NCBI GenBank assembly: GCA_001600695.1
Contig: BCKQ01000010.1
Span: 176,958-240,957 of the forward strand
Length of the DNA stretch: 64,000 bases
Origin: Ascoidea asiatica
Lineage: Eukaryota > Ascomycota > Saccharomycetes > Ascoideales > Ascoideaceae
Direction of reading: 5' to 3'
Shown: positions 51,653 to 62,780 of the stretch, in pieces
Numbering within the stretch: the first letter of the stretch is position 1
How the letters are laid out: every line of letters begins with the position of its first letter
Made by a program: the position numbers and the translations under genes
Notes under the pieces: generated by a model
Database searches by the model: none
Seen by the model: the letters and a program-made list of their open reading frames with translations, nothing else
Told to the model about the DNA's origin: nothing

Positions 51653-51996
51653 TGCTATTATTGAAATGAGTGATAAAGCAGTGATTGTCTCTTAGTTACA
51701 GTTTATCTTCCTCAACTCCAGACTTCCATCCAATCTTTTATATGGTTCTTATGATTATAGTCCTTTCGCGAATATGATTATGATAATATAATAGTTATAA
51801 TAGTTATCTATCAATATCAATATCAATCTCAATCTCATTATCAATCCATTTCAATAGCAATTATTAAATCAAATCAATTCTTTTATTATTTAATTTTGCC
51901 ATCGGTTCGTGATATATAGTAGCACGTGATCACATTATAAGTGTTTTTTTGCATGTCATATCACCNTTCATAAAAAAACAAGGAAAAACATGAAGC
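51653..51996. other. Divergent spacer PBR1 / tRNA-Arg
   Basis: It holds a TCAATATCAATCTCAATC-type short repeat near 51805-51850. CACGTGAT at 51923-51930 reads ATCACGTG on the minus strand, a Cbf1-type E-box. No gene seen. Confidence 0.5.
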
Positions 51997-52098
51997 GGTC
52001 CTGTGGCTCAATGGCAAAGCGTCTGACTACGANATTTAACTTTGTTCAATTAAAAATTGGTAATCAGGAGATTCCAGGTTCGACCCCTGGCAGGATCG
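51997..52098 (+). tRNA. tRNA-Arg (anticodon ACG), with intron
   Basis: The mature 72-nt cloverleaf is 51997-52032 joined to 52063-52098, with a 30-nt intron at 52033-52062. The intron sits one base 3' of the anticodon, the standard nuclear position. Acceptor GGTCCTG pairs with CAGGATC (one G-U), with discriminator G. Anticodon stem TCTGA/TCAGG carries loop CTACGAA. T-arm is CCAGG-TTCGACC-CCTGG. A T12 run at 52102-52113 terminates it. The N at 52033 falls in the intron. S. cerevisiae tRNA-Arg(ACG) genes have no intron. Confidence 0.93.
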
Positions 52099-52101
52099 TT
52101 G

Positions 52102-52113
52102 TTTTTTTTTTTT
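52102..52113 (+). terminator. Pol III terminator of tRNA-Arg
   Basis: A run of twelve T bases three nt after the tRNA 3' end. Confidence 0.85.
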
Positions 52114-52525
52114 AGGTTACTGAATGAAGGTATTTAAATTTATCCTCCATTATATTTTATTTAAGAATTGGAATTAAAATTAATCAAACACGAATATTCA
52201 TTACTCATTTATTGAATTATTAAATGTACTAGTAATACTCTCCCACATAATGAATCTTATTCATTGTTTTCATCCACTCATATGTAGCCATTGCTAAAGT
52301 ATATTCTGTTTCCATTTTCCCCAATTAAACTTCTAGCTAACCTAGTATACAGNATATGAAAATACTATAAAAACTATAAAGAAATCTTCAATTAAGACTA
52401 GTAGTTTTAACTATTTTCATTACTGCATGTTTACATCAAACCAGCAGGAATGAACTCTTGAAATAGTCAAAAAAATATATATTCCTCTTTTTAATTCAAT
52501 AATTTTTACTTTGCTTCCATTTTTT
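52114..52525. other. Spacer tRNA-Arg / BUB1 3' end
   Basis: AT-rich sequence beyond the tRNA terminator up to the BUB1 stop. I see no gene in it. Confidence 0.5.
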
Positions 52526-55500
52526 TTATTTTTTCAAAAGTTCAAAATCTAAATCAAGTGGAATATTTAAATCATTATAATCTTTTTCTTCATTTCTTAG
52601 CCATGACTCAAATTTACGGCGAATTTTTATTAACTCTCTTTCATCTGGTTTTCCATCTGATTTATATTTCTCTTTTTTATCAAATTTAGTATTTAAAAGT
52701 ATTTCAAATAATTCTTCCCATAATTCTATTTGCCAATATCTTTTGAATTTATTTCTTAATTTCAATTTACAATCTGTATTTTTTTCAACTTTCATATAAT
52801 TACCAAATATCATACAATGAATTATACTTGCAAGTCCATAGTAATCAATTTCATAACTCCATTCCTCATCATTTTTTAATCCTGGATAATCTTCTTCATT
52901 GAAATTTAGAAAACTATCTTTATAATTACTTTGAAATCTAATGATTTCTTTACTGATTTTTCTATCGATATTATTTTCATATAATTTCATGTCAATTGAT
53001 CTACCAAAATCAATTAACTTAATATCTTTAAATTCTTTAGTGAAATTAATCAAACAATTATCAATTTTTAAATCTCCATGAATAATACCAATTGAATGTA
53101 AATTCTCAACAATTATTAATAGTTTTATAGTTAAATATATAAATAATTTCTCTTTTTCTTTTTCATTAACATTAACTTCAATCTTATCTTTACAATTATT
53201 TAAATAATTGATTATATCTAATAAAGTTCCTTGATTAAAATATTCTAGAATTAAAAATGATGACTCTTTTTTATCTTCAAAATAATGAAAAGAATCAAAA
53301 TTTATTATAAACTTCTTAATATTTTGTTTCTTGTTTTTTTCATTATTCTCAAATCTATTTTTTATTTGCCCCATTATATAATATTCCCATAAATTTCCAG
53401 GTTCTTCAACTTTTATTGCTTTGAATTTTCCCTGTGAAGTTTCTGCTAAAAAGACTTTTGCATATCCTCCCTCCCCAATAATTTTCTTAAAACAATATAT
53501 TTCATTATCTTTTAATGTAATTGTACTATTTTTGCTTATTTTATTAATTATCGTAATATCATATTTATAGAAATTTTCATTTTTATTAATATTGAAAAAT
53601 GAAAAATTCTCTCCTATTAACATATTTCTTAAATCTTTATCAAACGGATCTATAATCTTAAACTCAAATTTTTGTATTTGCTCTTCAAATAAGCTTGGCT
53701 TTATTTCACCCAACTTATTTAGTCTATTCAATTCTAGTAATTTAATTTCTTTTGGCTCATTCAATAATGGACTTTCAATTTCTTCTATTTCTTTATTTTC
53801 TTTTTTATTAAGAGGCAATAAACCATTAATATTATTATTATTTTCTATTTCTAAGATTTTCTCAATTCCTAAAGTTTCTGTAAATCGAAAATTTTGTGTT
53901 TGAGTTTTCGTAAAATCATCTAAATTATCTTCCTCTCCATTAGTGAAATTTTCACTTATAGGTTGTTTTTCAGTTCCATTTTCATTTTTAATTCCATTTT
54001 TAATTTCATTTTTTTTTTGATTAAACATTGAGAGTACTTCATTTGCGGCTTCTTTTGTAAATAAAGTCATTGTTGGTGATTTTGGTCTTTCAATACTATT
54101 ATCATATTCATTAATATTTGATTTAAATTCTAAATTTGGTTTTTCCATATCACGTAATGGAACCATTATCTTTTCATAGTTTAAATTTCTATTAGTTTTA
54201 TAATCTTTCATATTTTCTTTATCCTCAATATTAACTTCTTCAACTTTTTTTATAACGTTTTCATCATTTTGATTGTTTTTATCGTCATCATCATCATCAT
54301 CATTATTATTATTATTATCTTTCGGTATAATGAAACTTTTAATTTTTTTATTTTGAATTAAATCGCTCTCTATTTGATCATTATTCAAAGATTCAATGGA
54401 ATTTTTTCTTTTTAAAGAAACTTTTGAATCATTATTCAAATTTATTTTATTAAAACCTCTCATTAAAGCATAGATTTCTTCAATACAAAGTTCTTCGTTT
54501 TTATCATCTGGATCAATTAATAAATCTAAATTTAAATCAAATCTTTCTTTTTTTTTACCAGGTATTTGAATTATTGAATATATAGGTTTTGGGGGCAATG
54601 TTGAAGTATCATCAATAAAAATTGAAAAGGATTTCAGTTGTTGAATATTTGAATTATTTGATAAATCGCTTTCTTGTTGTAAAGTTACACCACACCAGGC
54701 AGTTGGTGCAATTATATTTTCTTTTCTATTTTGTTCAATTGAAACTATTTTATCCCAAGTAGAGTCATTTTCAATTAAAGATTTTAAAAAATCATTATAA
54801 TTATTATTATTTGGATCATCAGAAAAAATTGAAAATTTGGGAGTAGAATTATTATTATTGTTATTATTATTAGTATTATTATTAGAATCTGAATCAGGAT
54901 TATTAAGGATATTATTATCATTTGGATTAAATAAGCCAATAGCATTCTGATTTAAGGCAATTGAATCATTTGAGGATATTATATGAATATTATCTATATT
55001 CAAATCTTTCAAAAATTGAATATTATTTTTCTTTAAAGGAAATTGAAAAGAAATATTTAATTGAATTTCATTTCTTCTAATAAATTCATTAAATCTTGAA
55101 ATTAATCTATTTAAAGGTCTTGAATTTAATTGAATTCCTTTTAAATAGATTTTCAAAGCATTATTTAGATTTCTATTGATATTAATTGATTGCAAATAAT
55201 TTGCAAAAAATTCATAAAATGAAGATAAATTTATACCAATTTTATTTTTATATAGAAATTTAAAAATAGTTAAAGGATCTTCAGAGTATTTAGCGTATAA
55301 TAACCAAAATTGAAGATATCTTGAATCATTATTATAAAAAGAATAAGATTTATCATTTTGAAAATAAAAAATAGTATTTTCAAGAAATTTTATAAATTCA
55401 TTTGAATTATTTGATAATTCATTTGTATAATTTAATTTATACCAATTTAAATAATCTAAAAACGGCTGAATTGGATCATCAGTTTCGCTTGCTTGTAGAA

Positions 55501-55675
55501 TATTAGTTTCAAGTATTGATTTTTCTTTTAATAGATCATTTTTGAATTTATCATAGTTTGAATTTAATGATTGAAAATTTTTAGATAATAATTTTAAAGA
55601 TCTTCCTTCAGAAACAGGTTGAATATTTTCTTTTTGTTCCTCAATTATATTGAAGTCAACTATTTGTTTATCCAT
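52526..55675 (-). CDS. BUB1: Spindle checkpoint kinase BUB1, with Mad3-type KEN boxes (MADBUB-like)
   Basis: Spindle assembly checkpoint kinase acting at kinetochores. The N-terminus reads KENIQPVSEGRS (KEN at 15-17), the Mad3/BubR1 KEN1 context. The Mad3/Bub1 TPR homology domain follows (about 30-200; DDPIQPFLDYLNWYK, GINLSSFYEFFANYL). A second KEN lies at 318-320 with APTAW after it, resembling KEN2. The Bub3-binding GLEBS motif EELCIEE is at 394-400. A third KEN at 486-488 may be incidental. The kinase domain starts near 725: IGEGGYAKVF glycine loop, AIKVEEP lysine, HGDLKIDN catalytic loop near 865, DFGRS near 888. All key kinase residues are present. The combination of both KEN boxes and a kinase suggests a single bifunctional MADBUB gene. 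Confidence 0.9.
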   Translation of the reverse strand: MDKQIVDFNIIEEQKENIQPVSEGRSLKLLSKNFQSLNSNYDKFKNDLLKEKSILETNILQASETDDPIQPFLDYLNWYKLNYTNELSNNSNEFIKFLENTIFYFQNDKSYSFYNNDSRYLQFWLLYAKYSEDPLTIFKFLYKNKIGINLSSFYEFFANYLQSININRNLNNALKIYLKGIQLNSRPLNRLISRFNEFIRRNEIQLNISFQFPLKKNNIQFLKDLNIDNIHIISSNDSIALNQNAIGLFNPNDNNILNNPDSDSNNNTNNNNNNNNSTPKFSIFSDDPNNNNYNDFLKSLIENDSTWDKIVSIEQNRKENIIAPTAWCGVTLQQESDLSNNSNIQQLKSFSIFIDDTSTLPPKPIYSIIQIPGKKKERFDLNLDLLIDPDDKNEELCIEEIYALMRGFNKINLNNDSKVSLKRKNSIESLNNDQIESDLIQNKKIKSFIIPKDNNNNNDDDDDDDKNNQNDENVIKKVEEVNIEDKENMKDYKTNRNLNYEKIMVPLRDMEKPNLEFKSNINEYDNSIERPKSPTMTLFTKEAANEVLSMFNQKKNEIKNGIKNENGTEKQPISENFTNGEEDNLDDFTKTQTQNFRFTETLGIEKILEIENNNNINGLLPLNKKENKEIEEIESPLLNEPKEIKLLELNRLNKLGEIKPSLFEEQIQKFEFKIIDPFDKDLRNMLIGENFSFFNINKNENFYKYDITIINKISKNSTITLKDNEIYCFKKIIGEGGYAKVFLAETSQGKFKAIKVEEPGNLWEYYIMGQIKNRFENNEKNKKQNIKKFIINFDSFHYFEDKKESSFLILEYFNQGTLLDIINYLNNCKDKIEVNVNEKEKEKLFIYLTIKLLIIVENLHSIGIIHGDLKIDNCLINFTKEFKDIKLIDFGRSIDMKLYENNIDRKISKEIIRFQSNYKDSFLNFNEEDYPGLKNDEEWSYEIDYYGLASIIHCMIFGNYMKVEKNTDCKLKLRNKFKRYWQIELWEELFEILLNTKFDKKEKYKSDGKPDERELIKIRRKFESWLRNEEKDYNDLNIPLDLDFELLKK

Positions 55676-58600
55676 TTATAAACTTGAGAAATTAAAGTAA
55701 CTAAAGATGAAACTAAAAAAAAAAAGTAGAAGTTCAATTCGAAATGAATCAAACAAAAAAAACAAGAAGGTTAATTTTGATAGCCAATTCTTTTTATTTG
55801 TTTACATTTCTTTGGCATTTATTATTTTATACACAAATATAAAGAGTACCACCAGTGTGGGTGCTTTTCCTATGAGATTTAGGACAAGCAAAATCGAAGC
55901 AACTAGGGGATGTTGTTTAGCATAATTTTGTTTCTTCTAATATTTTGTTTCCGTTGTTCTGATATTTTTCCCATTGAATTTTCTAGTTCAGTTTCTGCGT
56001 GCACAGAGATAAAAATGCGTAACTCAATTTTGTGCACGCAGAAACAGCCACGCCTGATTATCATACTGCTGCACAGAGTGAATTTTGTTGCCCACAGAGC
56101 GCTTAACTGCTACGCCTTGCTTTTGTTTATTTTGATGCACAATTCGGTACAAAAAAAACTAGAGATATACTTTAAATAAAAAAGCGGCTTACTGCACTTC
56201 TGGAAGCAAAATTATTTTATTTTCTTAAAGTTTTTCAGAACCTTTTGTACATTTTACACAATGTTAATCTAATTGAATAAACTTGAAAATCGTTACTTCA
56301 AAAATTTACAGTACCCAAATTTTTTCACTTAAAGTCTTATAAAATTTTAATGAATGCATAATTATCAGGGTTAACATAATGTTGAAATTTGAAATTTGGG
56401 ACTCTTGATTTGTCGTAAAAAATTGAAAAACTGATTGAATGGAAAATAGTAGTATTCTTTAGATTGAATTATTGAGCATATTGCTTTAACTCTACTTATT
56501 GGGAAAACAGGTACGAGAAAGGTTAGAATTTGAAACAAAATTTGTATCGAGATTTCGCAAGAATTTTCTGCTGCTCTTTGATTCATTTTTCTTGTAATTA
56601 AATTTAAATCCATAAATTACATATTAATATTTTGGGCAAATTGGAACAGGTGTCCCATCACAACAGATTGAAAAATAAATTGGTTGCTTAGGCGTTGGCT
56701 AATATATTTGTATTGTAGCTAAGGTAATCATTTCGGGAAATGTTAGAAGGTTTGAAGTGGAAAAATTATTTATTTTATATGTTTTTTGTATTGTATCATA
56801 CAGGAATATTATTTAAATCAAGCAGATGAAAACATTACTGTGCAGTAGTATATAGTTCTGTTTTGTGAGGGCTGTTATTAATTTGTGTATATCGGTATGT
56901 TAGAGTATTATAGTNTAATATTAGGTGTACTGCTGTATATACACAGTAAGTACAACAAAAATATGAACAGTTACCAAANTTTGTCAAAAAGCTTAAATTT
57001 ACTAAACCCAGTAAAAGTAAGTTAACAAACAGCGTGCTACTGCGAACATACTGTGTAGCTGAGCAAGTTACACTCCTGGAATTAGTATATTTTAACATGA
57101 ATTGTATTATTTCAGTGAATTTTTTTTAAAATTTATCAGTTNCTTATAAATTAAATAAATATAAATCCAACTAGATTTATTATTTCTCAATATTTCGAGT
57201 TATTGTTCTAACATTATATTCTATCAGGTCTAAAAAATATATTAATTGTGTTAGAAAATGGTATTAAAACCATTATTATTTTCAGTCGCTAGTAAATGAT
57301 TCGAAGATATCGAGTCTTTACCATTGTGTTTTTCTTAGTGTAGAATAGTAAATATTATGAAGTTCGAAATGTTTCAAATTTCAATTACTTGGAATAATTG
57401 GAAAATCATCAATATTTATATTCTAGTTTTTGAGAAAACAACTCGATGGCTTGTTGATGGAAAACTCCAACAGATCTTTTATTAAGGCCTCTTTCTTTTA
57501 TAACAAAAAAAATAAAAAAAAAAAAATAAAAGCAACATAAAAAGAAAGAAAATTCACCTTCTAGAAAANCTTACATTACTGTAGAAAATAATAATTGATC
57601 TTATTTGTCTCAATTTATTTCAAACTTTTCATCTTTACAAAATATTCAGTATGGATCGATAATATCGATAAAGGGATACATATTGAAATAATGTTTCTCC
57701 TATAAAACTAAAATTATTCATTGAAACATGTCTAAGTGCACTTATTTGTTCTTCTTGTAATACATACATACTGTATAATTTGAATACTATTACTATTAGT
57801 ATATTCAAGTAACATTTATTTGAATTATTCAGTATTCCTTTATATTTTTACTCCTAGATAACTCATAAGCATAACCTGCTAAACTCAAACCCAACAATTT
57901 TGAAAGTGAATAATCAATGAATATAATCTACGATACAACATATTACAATTTCATAACCCTTTGCTAAAATTTTACTAGCATAATTTACTAGTAAATTTTA
58001 CTAAAATACCTTTATTATTTTGCGGAAAAATGTTAAAAACTTTTCAAATGAATTTAAAGAAAAAAAGACTTTACGTGAAAAAAGTATTTTTAAAAAATAA
58101 ATTTTATATTGAAATATACAATATTTGATATTCAGAAAAAAAACCCTTCGATTAAATCGTATTTTTTAGTATATGTGTTTTTAAAAAGTTATTCATACTA
58201 AGATTTAGATTCAAATCTGGTCGATTTACTTTAGTAATTTGAATATGACTAAATTTTTCAATAGATTTAATTTTTATGGGAAACAGAAATCAGCTTTAGA
58301 AATTTTTTTAAAGTTACTATAATTTTGAAACAGGTAATTTCTAAGATCTTTCAAGTTTCAAATAAAAAAAAATAGATATAGTTGACTATTTGACATAATT
58401 ATCGCACCGCTAAAATACACTAGTTTGAATAATAATATGAAATAGTACTCTAAAATAGACTAAATTCGTTGAAAATTTATAAACATTTATAATTTCAAAC
58501 TGAATCTGATCTGAAATTTTTTAGATTCATTCTCTATGTTCATGGCTTATTAAAGACAATGACTCATGACCTTTAAAAAATGGACCTCAGAACAAAAGTA

Positions 58601-59876
58601 AGGTTATAAATAGTGATCAATAATATAGCCTCTTGTACTGAAAAGGTGAAAAGTTTTTTTTCTCTAAATATTTCTATATTTATTATGACAGATTTTCAAT
58701 AAATGAGTTTAATGAAAGGAAATCGAATATCATGAAATCAACATTCTTTGAAAATCTCAATTAATCTCGTAATGCTAGTCAAACAAAAATTGATTCTGAT
58801 GAAACAAGAACCCACGGACATCATGTTATATAGATTTCAAGTTGGTTTATCTTTTCAAAGGATTTTCCAACATAAAACAATTACCATTATTTGTCTCCTT
58901 TTGAGTGAACTTTTTGATTCTGTTGTAAAAAAAGCTCACCTGCCAATTTCATTTTAGTAGATTTTAGTCAATTAACCCAAATAATTTCACAATTTGTTCC
59001 ACTGTTGTATTAATTTATCATCACTCTTGAAAGGAAAAATGAGTCATTTGATTAAAGCGAAAACAAGCTTATTCAATTGGATAAGAAGGAAATCAAAAAT
59101 AAAAAAAATACTCCTCCATGCTTGTCAAGTTTTCAAATACTATTGAAGTATTTTAGCTTGGAACCAGTGTCAATTTCTCAATGCTTTATGTGATTATTTT
59201 ATTATCTGTACTACAGGAAATCAATAGAATAAAAAGATATAAACAAGTGTCCCATTGAAAGAATATTCTTCACAAGAGGATATTCTTACTCGTACTCTTA
59301 TGGTTTAACGAAAAAAGGAATNAATACTAATAAAAGAATCGTATACGCTATTCAAAAATAGATAAAGCCAATATCATTGAATTTTAAACAGAAAGAAATG
59401 AAAAAAAAACTGTAATGAATAGAACACTACAAATCTTGATTACCTTTGTTTTTTTTTGAAAAAAAAAACACTATAGATAGTAAACTGACTATAGATAATA
59501 TATTAAAATATATAAAAAATGGGAAAGTAGAAATTATAAAAAGATATTAGGAGATAAATTATACTAGTAAATGAGAGTAGATAAATAAATAAATAAAATA
59601 GATAAAAGGTTAATAAACTAAAAGATAAACAAATAGTCTAAATTAAATATTTTAAAGGAAATATAAAAATATACTACAAAGGCCAAGGCAATGTTTTTTT
59701 TGTGCTTTCTATTTTATTTTTTTTTCTTCTATTATTTTTACTTTTTTTTTTTCTAAAAAACCAATTAAAAAATATTAAATGATTTGAATATAATATAAGA
59801 TATTTAGGTAATGAATGAATGAAAATTAGAATGAAATAGCAAAATTTCAATCATAAAAACTTAATTTAATTTAAAA
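55676..59876. other. 4.2-kb region without recognisable genes
   Basis: The longest non-coding stretch in the window. The first 250 bp are the BUB1 promoter. A 15-bp perfect inverted repeat lies at 55991-56045, inside a less AT-rich block (55980-56120). From about 56200 to 59700 I find only short frames without family signals, A/T homopolymer runs and a few imperfect palindromes such as TTTACTAG/CTAGTAAA near 57967-58003. I looked for U2, U4, U5 and U6 snRNA core sequences and saw none. An unrecognised long non-coding RNA or a centromere cannot be excluded. The right end is the 3' region of the zinc-finger gene. Confidence 0.6.
55991..56045. repeat. 15-bp perfect inverted repeat, 25-nt loop
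   Basis: GTTTCTGCGTGCACA at 55991-56005 is exactly complementary to TGTGCACGCAGAAAC at 56031-56045. The stem is far more GC-rich than its surroundings. It is about 320 bp upstream of BUB1. Confidence 0.9.
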
Positions 59877-60791
59877 TTAATAACGTCTTTGTTTATTTGT
59901 TGGAGTAAAATTAATATTTTTACATAATTCTTCAAAACTTGGCAAAACATTTGGTTGATTCATATTATTCTTTAATCTTGGAATAGAAATGTTTAAATTT
60001 GCATTGCTAATATTATTTAATTGAAGAGAACTCATGTTCAAATTATTTAAATTTGTAGTACTCATGTTATTATTGTTATTAATCAAATTAGCAGTACTTT
60101 GACTTGGTTGTTGATTAATATAAAAAGAGCTTTGAGCTTGATTATTTTGATAAAATGAAGAACCTGAGGTGGAAGTAGAAGAAGACAAAGAAACTGGAGC
60201 TGGTGGATTTGATTGTTGTTGCATATATAACATTTGCTGAGCACCTAAAACTGGATTTGAAATGATGTAATTTTTGAAATTAACATAATTGAAACCTTCT
60301 TGTTTTTTATAAAAATCAATAAAAGATTGATTGTTTTTAAATCTATGAATATAATCAATATTATCATCAGCTAATTGAATAACTGAATTAGCATCATTAA
60401 CAGCTTGAGAAGTTAAATTATAATTCTTAATTAATTGAGAATGTTTATTTTTATAATGTTTTGAACGACTTTTGGTGGTTGTGAAACCAAGAACACAAGC
60501 ATAACAAGTTTGAACACAACATTTATAAGGTCTCTGAGCAGTAATATGATCAAAATGTTTAATAATATGAAACAAAGAAGAATAGGTATGAGGATTTGGA
60601 CAATGATTACATCTATATCCACCTGGTTTTTTATAACCATAATCGATCTGAAAATGTTCTAATAAAAGATCAAAATATTTTGTTTGAAGATTTGATGGAA
60701 AAAATTGGGAGTTTGTATTATTTTGATTTGAATAAGGTAAATTAGCTGAAGAACCAGCAGCTAAATTATTATAATTTGTTAAGTTGCTCAT
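59877..60791 (-). CDS. C2H2-type zinc-finger protein, family not recognised
   Basis: A 304-residue protein with a cysteine/histidine cluster at residues 59-117. The first finger-like unit starts YRCNHC (Cys61, Cys64) and has His75, His79 and His82. The second has Cys92, Cys96, Cys99, and SRSKHYKNKH with His112 and His117, giving a canonical C-x2-C-x12-H-x4-H from Cys96. The second unit is Cys-rich (CCVQTCYAC), so the exact ligands are uncertain. The C-terminal half is Gln/Ser/Asn-rich, like an activation or prion-like segment, ending FEELCKNINFTP. It is probably a nuclear DNA- or RNA-binding regulator. It is the only convincing gene between 55.7 and 63.3 kb. Targets are unknown. Confidence 0.75.
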   Translation of the reverse strand: MSNLTNYNNLAAGSSANLPYSNQNNTNSQFFPSNLQTKYFDLLLEHFQIDYGYKKPGGYRCNHCPNPHTYSSLFHIIKHFDHITAQRPYKCCVQTCYACVLGFTTTKSRSKHYKNKHSQLIKNYNLTSQAVNDANSVIQLADDNIDYIHRFKNNQSFIDFYKKQEGFNYVNFKNYIISNPVLGAQQMLYMQQQSNPPAPVSLSSSTSTSGSSFYQNNQAQSSFYINQQPSQSTANLINNNNNMSTTNLNNLNMSSLQLNNISNANLNISIPRLKNNMNQPNVLPSFEELCKNINFTPTNKQRRY

Positions 60792-61946
60792 TTTGGTCTG
60801 AAAATTAATAAGGAATTATTGATATGATAATAATATGATAATTGAATATGATATAATATAAAGATAAATTGATTTAATATATTGAAAAGACTTGACAGAT
60901 AAATATGTATTTATATAATTATTTGATATAAATATATTCNGATGATTTTAATTAAAATTAAATTGAATTAATTTGGAATGAAGATAAAAATTGACCTCAG
61001 TAGATTGAAGTTAAGACTTTTAATATTGATATTCTTTTATCAAAACTTAATTGATAAAAATAAAAAAGAATAAAAAAAAAAGACAAAAAAATATAAGTAT
61101 AATAATACAATATAATATAATATAATTAGAAAAGATTGTTACTTGTTAAAGTATAAAAATATAAAAAGAGTCAGAAGAGAAAAGAAATTGAAATATTGAG
61201 AAATATTCTCTTTATATATTAAATTTTTCAGCCTAATAAATTTTTAAGACACTTCATAAATTTTTTTTTTCAAAACAGTGCTGAATCACAATAACTCTTG
61301 AAAATTTGCCTTTGAACTCTAAAGTATGGCAGTAGCAAAGCACACTTAAACTGCTATGGGTACAGTACTTCAGTGTTAAAGTGCTTGCAAAACTACTACT
61401 ACTACTGGTAATAGTGATTGCTGCAATAGTTAAGAAAAATCAACATTTTTCAGATCTGAGAAACTCTCGAGCATTTGAAATTTAAATTTAGCAGCAGATT
61501 GGAAATAAAACTTCACANTTTACTTTCCACCATTCACAGTTCACCCAATAACTGTTCACAACTGCCAAGTAACACAATTTAATACAATACAGAAACTATT
61601 ATCAATTTCACAATCAAAAATTTCACTAACTTCAAGAATTTTTTTATTTTTTTTTTTTCTCCCTGAAAGTTTTTTCTGATCAGTAAATCTTCTAAATTCA
61701 CTTAGTCGATGCCTGTGCTGTATCGTTTGCGAAATATTCCATTACAAAAAAAAGTTTTGAATCAAAATTTTTTCATCTGGNCTATTTTATTTATTATTGG
61801 GCGTGGTGTTGTTATGAAGCACAGTGGTGGGCAGGCACAATTATGAAGCAACGCAAAATTATTATCAGTGCAGCGCAGTATAAAAAAAGCATAAATTGCA
61901 GCTGACTGAAATACAGTTCCAGTGCTCCCAAAGAATGGAAAACTGG

Positions 61947-61982
61947 TAACGTTAACGTTAATGTTAATGTTAACGCTAACGT
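61947..61982. repeat. Hexamer tandem repeat TAACGT/TAATGT x6
   Basis: Six consecutive 6-bp units: TAACGT, TAACGT, TAATGT, TAATGT, TAACGC, TAACGT. Related GTTAATGTAAC sequence recurs at about 62020-62045. Confidence 0.9.
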
Positions 61983-62620
61983 TATGGATATTGAAGAACA
62001 CAAAATTTCACCTTTTGAATGTTAATATAAACGTTAATGTAACATATGAGATAAACTTCAACGCTAAATCAAAACAATTTCAATTTTTCTGATTATTCAA
62101 AACATTATCAAGTAAAATATGTTAAATTAGGAGATAATCTCAGAAAGGTATTGAAAAAGCTACAGTTTGTATACACACCTAATAACACCTGTTCATACAC
62201 TAACAAATATTTTACGCGCGATTCTTGAATTATCACTGTAGTAATTTTCACAGTGTAAGATTCTCAACGATCCTACTCACCCAATACAATAATCAATATC
62301 ACCACGTGTTGACGAGCTAATAAATAGCAGCTCAAAATGCTTACTATTAAAAACCAAAGGTACAACCCAGGAAGTGTAACAAAAAAGGGGGTAATCCAAA
62401 AAAATAAGATTTATTATTTTCATTTTACTGTTCAATATATTGATTTAAAATCTTTTATTGTTTATTAGGCTTGAACTCTTAAAATTCTTTTATGGTTGCT
62501 TAATTAATTCAGATAAATAATATCAATACAAAAAAAAATATAAGAGTATTTTAATAAAATTTAACGACATGAATGTCAGAAACAGAGTTGTTTAAATTGT
62601 ACTGAATCAAGTGGAAACGA

Positions 62621-62780
62621 ATTGTTGAAATTATAAAATTGAGAAATGTAACATTTAAAGATAATTGTTGAAATTGTAGGATTGTACATAGTAAACCTGA
62701 TTAATAATTGTTGAAAATGTAAACTTATAAATAGTAAAACGGATAAATAATTGTTGAAATTGTAAGCTTGAGCCTCGGTG
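62621..62780. repeat. 43-bp tandem repeat, about 3.5 diverged copies
   Basis: The 10-mer ATTGTTGAAA recurs at exactly 62621, 62664, 62707 and 62750, a constant 43-bp spacing. Partial similarity extends through each unit: TTGTA after it, ATAGTAAA in the middle of copies 2 and 3, and GATTAATA/GATAAATA at the ends. The fourth copy decays after about 25 bp. It lies about 500 bp beyond the end of the retroelement frame. Confidence 0.85.

Noticed and set aside
51915-51935. ATCACGTG as CDEI of a point centromere
   Set aside because: No adjacent AT-rich CDEII of the right length followed by a CDEIII-like CCGAA motif; it is more likely a simple Cbf1-type E-box in a promoter.
57960-58005. Imperfect palindrome around TTTACTAG/CTAGTAAA
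   Set aside because: Short, imperfect and AT-rich; expected by chance in 4 kb of such DNA.
62370-62400. TGTAACA plus AAAAAAGGGGG as an LTR boundary with polypurine tract
   Set aside because: The purine tract is on the wrong strand for the minus-strand element at 63.3 kb, no matching LTR start was found, and no tRNA primer site follows.
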